Assembly: GCA_020633515.1 (NCBI GenBank)
Contig: JACKDM010000050.1
Span: forward strand, 1 to 37,180
From: Myxococcales bacterium
Lineage (GTDB): Bacteria > Myxococcota > Bradymonadia > UBA7976 > UBA1532
Direction of reading: 5' to 3'
Length of the DNA stretch: 37,180 nucleotides
How positions within the stretch are numbered: position 1 is the stretch's first letter; every line of letters starts with the position of its first letter. A program made the position numbers and the translations under genes. The notes beneath the pieces are model-generated. The model ran no database searches, was not told the origin of the DNA, and saw only the letters and a list, made by a program, of their open reading frames with translations. This document shows, piece by piece, positions 33,801 to 37,180 of this stretch.

Positions 33801-36800
33801 GACGCGCTCGCCATCGCCGTCGTGCCCCCGCCCGACGTCACCCCGCCCGAGGTCACCCTCGCCCGCGTGCCCGACGGCCAGCTCGCCGGCCAGCCCGTCA
33901 CCGTCACCGCCCAGATCACCGACGCCGTCGGCGTCACCGGCGCGACCCTCTACCACCGCCGCCCGCCCGCGCTGCAGTTCCGCGTGCAGGTCATGAACCT
34001 CGGCCCCGCCGCCACCTGGCGCGCCCAGATCCCCGGCGGCGAGGTCGGCGAGCCCGCCGTCGAGTACTACGTCGAGGCCCGCGACGCCGCCGGCAACGTC
34101 GCCACCGACCCCGACGTCGACGCCGCCACCCCGGCCCGGTTCACCGTCAGCCCCGTCGACCGCGTCGGCCCGGTCTGCGGCCACTTCACCCAGCAGGTCT
34201 GGGCCCGCGGCGCCCCGCTCCCGCTCGCCATCACCGCCGACGACCCCAGCGGCGTCGACACCGTCCGCGTCTTCTGGCGCAACGACGGCGAGGCCAACTA
34301 CCGCCCGCTCGTCGCCGCGCCCGCGCTCGACGGCTACAGCGCCGTCATCCCCGACCCCCAGCCCCCCGCCGTCGAGTACTACATCGAGGCCGCCGACCGC
34401 GCCGGCAACACCAGCCGCTGCCCCGCCCAAGGCCTCTACCGCGTCACCGTCGTCGAACCCGACGTCCAGGGCCCCGTCATCGAGCACGCCCCGCCCGCCG
34501 ACGCCGCCGCCGGTGAAGCGCTCCTCATCGGCGCCACCATCACCGACCCCGCCGGCGTCGCCAGCGCCGAGCTCCGCTACCGCGCCATCGGCGGCGCCGT
34601 CTTCGGCGCCCTCCCGCTCGTCGCCGGCGCCGCCGACAGCTACGCCGCCACCATCCCCGCCGTCGCCGTCAACGCGCCCGGCATCGAGTACTACCTCGCC
34701 GCCACCGACGCCGAAGGCAACACCACCCGCCACCCCGCCGGCGACGGCACCCACCGCGTCGCGGTCGGCGGCGGCGACGTCGAGCCCCCCCGCGTCGTGC
34801 ACGAAGCCATCCGCGGCCCCGTGCCCGCCGGCCAGCCGATCGACATCGAGGCCACCGCCGACGACCCCAGCGGCGTCGCCGGCCTCACCGTCTACTTCCG
34901 CGTCGCCGGCGCCGGCCCGTACCTCAGCGCCGAGCTCACCCTCACCGCTGGCACCTGGACCGCCCGCATCCCCGGCGCCGTCGTCGCGCCGCCCGCCATC
35001 GAGTACTACCTCGCCGCCACCGACCTCACCGGCAACCGCGGCTTCACCCCCGCCGCCGGCGCCGGCGCCCCGATCCGCGTCGACGTGCAAGGCGCCCCCG
35101 CCGACGTCACCCCGCCCCGCATCGTGCTCACCCCCGCCCCCGACGGCGCCCCCGTCGGCGTCGGCGTCACCCTCACCGCCACCATCACCGACGACGGCCT
35201 CGTCGCCGCCGCCACCCTGCACGCCCGCGTCGAAGGCACCATCGACTACATCGCCATCCCGATGAACCCCGACGCCGACCGCTACACCGCCCGCATCCCC
35301 GCCGCGCTCGTGCAGCGCCCCGGCGTCGAATACTACGTCGAGGCCCGCGACACCGCCGGCAACACCGCCCGCGCCCCCCAAGGCGCCCCCGCCGCCCCGC
35401 TCGGCTTCAGCGTCGTCGACCCCAACGCCGACGACACCCCGCCCGCCATCCGCCACAGCGAGGTCGAAGACCGCGCCATCACCGGCACCCCGGTCGCCAT
35501 CGCCGCCACCGTCACCGACGCCGGCAGCGGCGTCGCCCGCGTCACCCTCCACTTCCGCACCGTCGGCGCCGGCGCCTACGTCAGCGCCGCCATGCTCCGA
35601 AACGGCGACGCCTACACCGGCACCATCCTCGACTTCGCCGTCCGCGCCCCCGGCGTGCAGTACTACATCGAAGCCGCCGACGCCGCCGGCAACGTCGCCT
35701 ACGCCCCCGCCGCCGGCGCCAACGCCCCCTACCTCTTCGGCGTCGACGACCCCGCCGACCAGGCGCCCCCCGTCATCGTGCACACCCCCATCGACGGCCC
35801 CCTCCTCGCCGGCGCTCCCATCCGCGTCGAAGCCACCGTCACCGACGCCGCGCTCGACCGCGTCCAGCTCCGCTACCGCACCCGCGGCGCCATCGACTTC
35901 ACCACCGTCGAGCTCGACCCCCAGGGCGCCGACCGCTACGCCACCACCATCCCCGGCCCCGCCGTCGCCGCCCCCGCGCTCGAGTACCACCTCCGCGCCA
36001 CCGACGACGCCGGCAACGAAGCCCTCCACCCCGCCGGCGCCCCCGCGCAGCTCCACACCATCGCCATCGAGCTCCCCGACCTCGACGGCCCCACCATCGT
36101 GCTCGACGCCCTCCCCGAGACCGTCAGCGCCACCACCCCCATCCCCCTCGCCGCCACCATCACCGACGACAGCGGCGTCGAGAGCGCCCGCCTCCACATC
36201 TACAGCCACCTCACCGGCGCCTGGAGCACCCTCGACCTCGTCGCCGAGCCCGAAGACCGCTACACCGCCGTCATCGCCGGCGGCCTCGTCGTCGAACCCG
36301 AGGTCCTCGTCTACCTCGAAGCCGAAGACACCGAAGGCAACATCACCCTCGACCCCCCCGAAGGCGCCGACGACCCCTACGCCGTCCTCGTCGAAGCCGA
36401 AGCCGAAGCCGACCCCCCCATCATCGTGCACAGCCCCGCCGCCAACGGCGCCCAGGGCCAGCCCCTCCCCATCAGCGCCCTCGTCACCGACGCCACCGGC
36501 GTCGCCGAGGTCGTGCTCTGGTACCGCGAAGCCGGCACCGACGAATGGCTCGACCGCGACCTCACCGCCGACGGCGACCGCTACAGCGCCCAGATCCCCG
36601 CCATCGCCACCCGCGGCGACGCCGTCGAGTACTACCTCGCCGCCGCCGACCTCCTCGGCAACACCGCCGTCGACCCCGCCGACGCCCCCGAAGCGTGGTA
36701 CACCGTCGCCCTCATCGGCGAGGCCGACCCCGACATGGGCATCGCCGACCCTGACATGGGCACCCCCGACCCTGACATGGCCACCCCCGAAGTCGACATG

Positions 36801-37001
36801 ACCGTCGACCCCGGCGACGACATGGGCCAGATCGACCCCGAGTTCGGCGTCATCCCCGACCCCGACGCCGGCAACGACCAGGACGACGACGAAGGCACCA
36901 CCGGCTGCGCCTGCGACGCCACCGACTCCGGCACCCCCGCCCCCCTCCTCGCCCTCCTCGCCCTCCTCACCCTCACCCGCCCCCGCCGCCGCCGCCGCTG
37001 A
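27837..37001 (+). CDS. Giant secreted beta-helix/PKD/Ig-like repeat protein with MYXO-CTERM-like tail
   Basis: The product is 3054 residues. The ATG has GGAGGGG upstream, and a signal peptide follows (RSAALLFCTALLWSNAATA). Residues ~25-1060 form a right-handed parallel beta-helix in three modules of about 337 residues, each opening with a 'V.GDIVV.PGVTV.F.PGA' line (starts near nt 27960, 28970, 29980). Two PKD domains follow (~1068-1240; WDFGDGSPTTTD, YTVTLTVTDDEG). Sixteen Ig-like repeats of ~107 residues come next (~1239-2960), each with a 'PP.I.H.P' start and a 'YYI.A.D..GN' end. A linker rich in DPDMG leads to GCACD, a hydrophobic LLALLALLTL stretch and RRRRR, matching the MYXO-CTERM layout for sorting to the cell surface. 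Most likely a surface or matrix adhesin or polysaccharide-binding protein; there is no catalytic site I can name. Confidence 0.9.
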   Translation: MKRTHSARSAALLFCTALLWSNAATARVEVAGGINVDTLWRAADSPYVVTGELAVRPGATLTIEPGTEIHVGQNLQFIVEGRLIAHGQRETPILFRGVAETSGTWARISVAQGGDLSMRHVEVRHATHGLYVDNAVPQNLVVEDTRFVAYRTAGVHLSNAGGPHTLTRVSADGRGTGGIPSHGIYAFTTQIALTGGVIRNNGTGVYIRDRSAEITQVVFDQNGYGVSAFQGQNATSTINIQRGTFRRHTNAAIYGARGRSGTYRLNIGVTRSIFDGETTLLSNGESDYPFVTTTFAQNVYTATTLTANGASMPGDEGSSLRYAALLADPDNGDYQPTDRSPARYFEPQNPAGVAGAVDFAGALTGDGLHGFWYENRVFAPETVYDVAGDIVVAPGVTVNFRPGATFRLAARSDVMAGGLNSNRIEIRVEGTLEADGTNSRPVRFQSAAAAPAPGDWYGIVIPAAAEAFNVAQVDIGHAIRGVSLYENDHIVAGSRIHHSDNAGIYIEGGTPQIEEVTIEDGARVGIDVRNRANVPITQAIVRRNGGRGIQVDDSSIDVSNSRIHDNTDGIYAYNDQNQIVSVTLDHVTVAHNTGNGVIASRGRSGTYRLNLTLNSSSITHNVSNGVTTSDVDYPATFACSGSNVWGNGRDYLILASTGSCFGYNPLYADIAQRNYEPTRWSPNRGLGVGGSHVGMLPWVDAIGPQIMGYLWEDFSFTRQGSPYTMLGDIVVPPGITVTFEPGAEIRVVDREDQMLGGLQTTRAELRIQAGATALFGTLVADQPALGVAGLPVTFRSTAEQPSGGAWYGIHFEAGGTSSLYNVVLRHPTYGIYAIGPTAPRVRYVRVMHHSNTGLHFQNITAAPRVDVHGAFVVGPRRGAGQGLFMENADGVITSSYFTHHTYGARIQNSNTQRTPNATLTNNTFVKHGTGVYYQRGRSGSYGLTVRLYNNIIADNSSQAIVDGQWPDYVTNSTVVNNNYFGNANTVGSFTTSRGNITTDPRVEDIDWDDIPRWWDGQLWPESLAINAGDAAAVNLPTTDILGRPRVLGNRVDIGAWEHDPDANVEPRADPVTASIMVPRGEVFTFDGSAAFDPDGRIASAFWTMSDGTITPGQSVQHTFAAEGQNQWGYITVVDDDGAEDHARVLVNVNVRPIADAGPDVFQDEGPAESVFFDGTLSRDPDGRIVRWEWDFGDGSPTTTDQSPRHSYLSAGLYTVTLTVTDDEGLTDTDTTIATVFGNLDIVGPLVEHNELADGLPVGQPVEIRATIRDPGGVQDAVLFYRTIGEGAARFLLMQPAGGNIYTATIPANHVNAPGVQYWIVARDGVEPEPNTSTWPQGAPAQDVWDFLVVGDRDPPVIQHQPVANGQPPGEAVTVSATLQDATGIGSAVLFFRSQGSQVFGATNMARVNGDVWAAQIPAFVVGEAGVEYYIAAQDSSPIPNTATSPAGAPGALYRFAVQSADRLPPVIVHQPVQNGQTEGLPVTVTAGIVDADGQIERAEIAWRAVGAPAFQRAPMARVDGNSWRGQIPGAGVTLAGVQYYIEAVDQAGNRATDPAQAPVVSHLFSVTAEDRIGPAIEHVRIADGQPENEDVFIEATADDPSGVVDVRVYYRPQGFPFFQNAQLVLADGVWTGAIPGFAVQPPAIEYYLRATDGEGNLGYAPLAAPGAPYTFRIGSADEVGPVLVHDPVANGRPTGQPVALSVAAIDDAGVESVVVYYRRQGAPDFVALPLVRGQNSQWTGTLPGAAMVAGTIEYHVVAIDRSQNQNQSRLPAAAGDEYRFTVTAPDVTGPAIVHAPAAAPLAQGRPLVITATVTDPSGVGTVTLRWAIDDGLYRSREMTPGAAPGEYATTIAPEFIPAGAGEIRYVITAVDAVGNSATVPVGGEQAPFVQPLEQLDVEPPLVEVALRGIAPPVVAGTAVPLEITALDDRAVVLVTVEVLAGGDLIAEIVAAPGADDTWTATIPPNRVIVPGLSVIAVATDAAGNEGRSDALAIAVVPPPDVTPPEVTLARVPDGQLAGQPVTVTAQITDAVGVTGATLYHRRPPALQFRVQVMNLGPAATWRAQIPGGEVGEPAVEYYVEARDAAGNVATDPDVDAATPARFTVSPVDRVGPVCGHFTQQVWARGAPLPLAITADDPSGVDTVRVFWRNDGEANYRPLVAAPALDGYSAVIPDPQPPAVEYYIEAADRAGNTSRCPAQGLYRVTVVEPDVQGPVIEHAPPADAAAGEALLIGATITDPAGVASAELRYRAIGGAVFGALPLVAGAADSYAATIPAVAVNAPGIEYYLAATDAEGNTTRHPAGDGTHRVAVGGGDVEPPRVVHEAIRGPVPAGQPIDIEATADDPSGVAGLTVYFRVAGAGPYLSAELTLTAGTWTARIPGAVVAPPAIEYYLAATDLTGNRGFTPAAGAGAPIRVDVQGAPADVTPPRIVLTPAPDGAPVGVGVTLTATITDDGLVAAATLHARVEGTIDYIAIPMNPDADRYTARIPAALVQRPGVEYYVEARDTAGNTARAPQGAPAAPLGFSVVDPNADDTPPAIRHSEVEDRAITGTPVAIAATVTDAGSGVARVTLHFRTVGAGAYVSAAMLRNGDAYTGTILDFAVRAPGVQYYIEAADAAGNVAYAPAAGANAPYLFGVDDPADQAPPVIVHTPIDGPLLAGAPIRVEATVTDAALDRVQLRYRTRGAIDFTTVELDPQGADRYATTIPGPAVAAPALEYHLRATDDAGNEALHPAGAPAQLHTIAIELPDLDGPTIVLDALPETVSATTPIPLAATITDDSGVESARLHIYSHLTGAWSTLDLVAEPEDRYTAVIAGGLVVEPEVLVYLEAEDTEGNITLDPPEGADDPYAVLVEAEAEADPPIIVHSPAANGAQGQPLPISALVTDATGVAEVVLWYREAGTDEWLDRDLTADGDRYSAQIPAIATRGDAVEYYLAAADLLGNTAVDPADAPEAWYTVALIGEADPDMGIADPDMGTPDPDMATPEVDMTVDPGDDMGQIDPEFGVIPDPDAGNDQDDDEGTTGCACDATDSGTPAPLLALLALLTLTRPRRRRR

Positions 37002-37010
37002 CCCCGACCC

Positions 37011-37153
37011 ACCCACCACCGGGCCAGCCCAACCCACGCCCGGCCACGACCCCACCTCACCCACCACCGGGCCCCCGCAACTCGCGCCCGGCCACCACCC
37101 CACCCACCCACCACCGGGCCACTCCAACTCCCGCCCCGGGCTCCCTGCCAGCG
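37011..37153. repeat. C-rich ~48-bp imperfect tandem repeat in 3' intergenic region
   Basis: The word ACCCACCACCGGGCC recurs at 37011, 37059 and 37106 (spacing 48 and 47 bp), each followed by a diverged 'caactcgcgcccggcc'-like segment. The stretch follows the stop of the giant gene and contains no gene; it continues toward the window edge. Confidence 0.75.
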
Positions 37154-37180
37154 CCCGCTGAATCCCGCGTGGCTGGCGAG

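Noticed and set aside
29316..37127. A 2603-residue open frame antisense to the giant beta-helix gene
   Set aside because: Very Gly/Asp/Val-rich without domains or a ribosome site. It is a by-product of the extreme GC content.

Overview
This 37 kb window is very GC-rich bacterial chromosome and most likely comes from a myxobacterial-type organism (Myxococcota or a close deltaproteobacterial relative). The clues are two large lipoproteins full of MopE-type 'CDGxDNDCDG' metal-binding repeats, a 'CGDGxxxxGExCDDGN' cysteine repeat known mainly from myxobacteria, a giant secreted protein with a 'DPDMG'-rich linker and a MYXO-CTERM-like tail (Gly-Cys, hydrophobic stretch, Arg run), and LpxH, which marks a lipid A-bearing envelope. 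No phage, insertion sequence or CRISPR array is visible.

Layout. Positions 2-1384 (+) hold the 3' part of a cation/proton antiporter fused to a PTS EIIA-like domain. A repeat-rich gap follows. Then comes a long minus-strand block, read from right to left: a degenerate sigma54-type AAA+ regulator (13736-12288); after a 293 bp gap, a translationally coupled set (11994-9003: Cys-rich membrane protein, HTTM/TPR membrane protein, LpxH); a YugP-like zinc protease; a small unknown protein; a two-gene unit (TonB-like Pro-rich linker protein and carboxypeptidase-regulatory-like lipoprotein); an M61 peptidase with a PDZ domain; and an outer-membrane beta-barrel protein. A tRNA-Leu(UAA) at 14047-14132 separates this block from the right half.

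The right half encodes three giant exported proteins on the plus strand: lipoprotein A (14507-23033, interrupted by a +1 frameshift near 20880 and carrying a 1038-bp in-frame tandem repeat), its shorter paralogue B (23236-26295), and a 3054-residue beta-helix/PKD/Ig-like protein (27837-37001). A MATE-family exporter lies between them on the minus strand.

Biologically the window is mainly an envelope and cell-surface locus. The giant proteins are probably surface adhesins or Ca/Cu-binding scaffolds; this is inferred from architecture only. The most useful points to follow up are the frameshift and long repeat in lipoprotein A, a C-terminal module shared by A and B, a 30-bp promoter-like element conserved upstream of A and B, the degenerate GAFTGA loop in the AAA+ regulator, and a change in G/C strand bias across the window that does not follow gene orientation.
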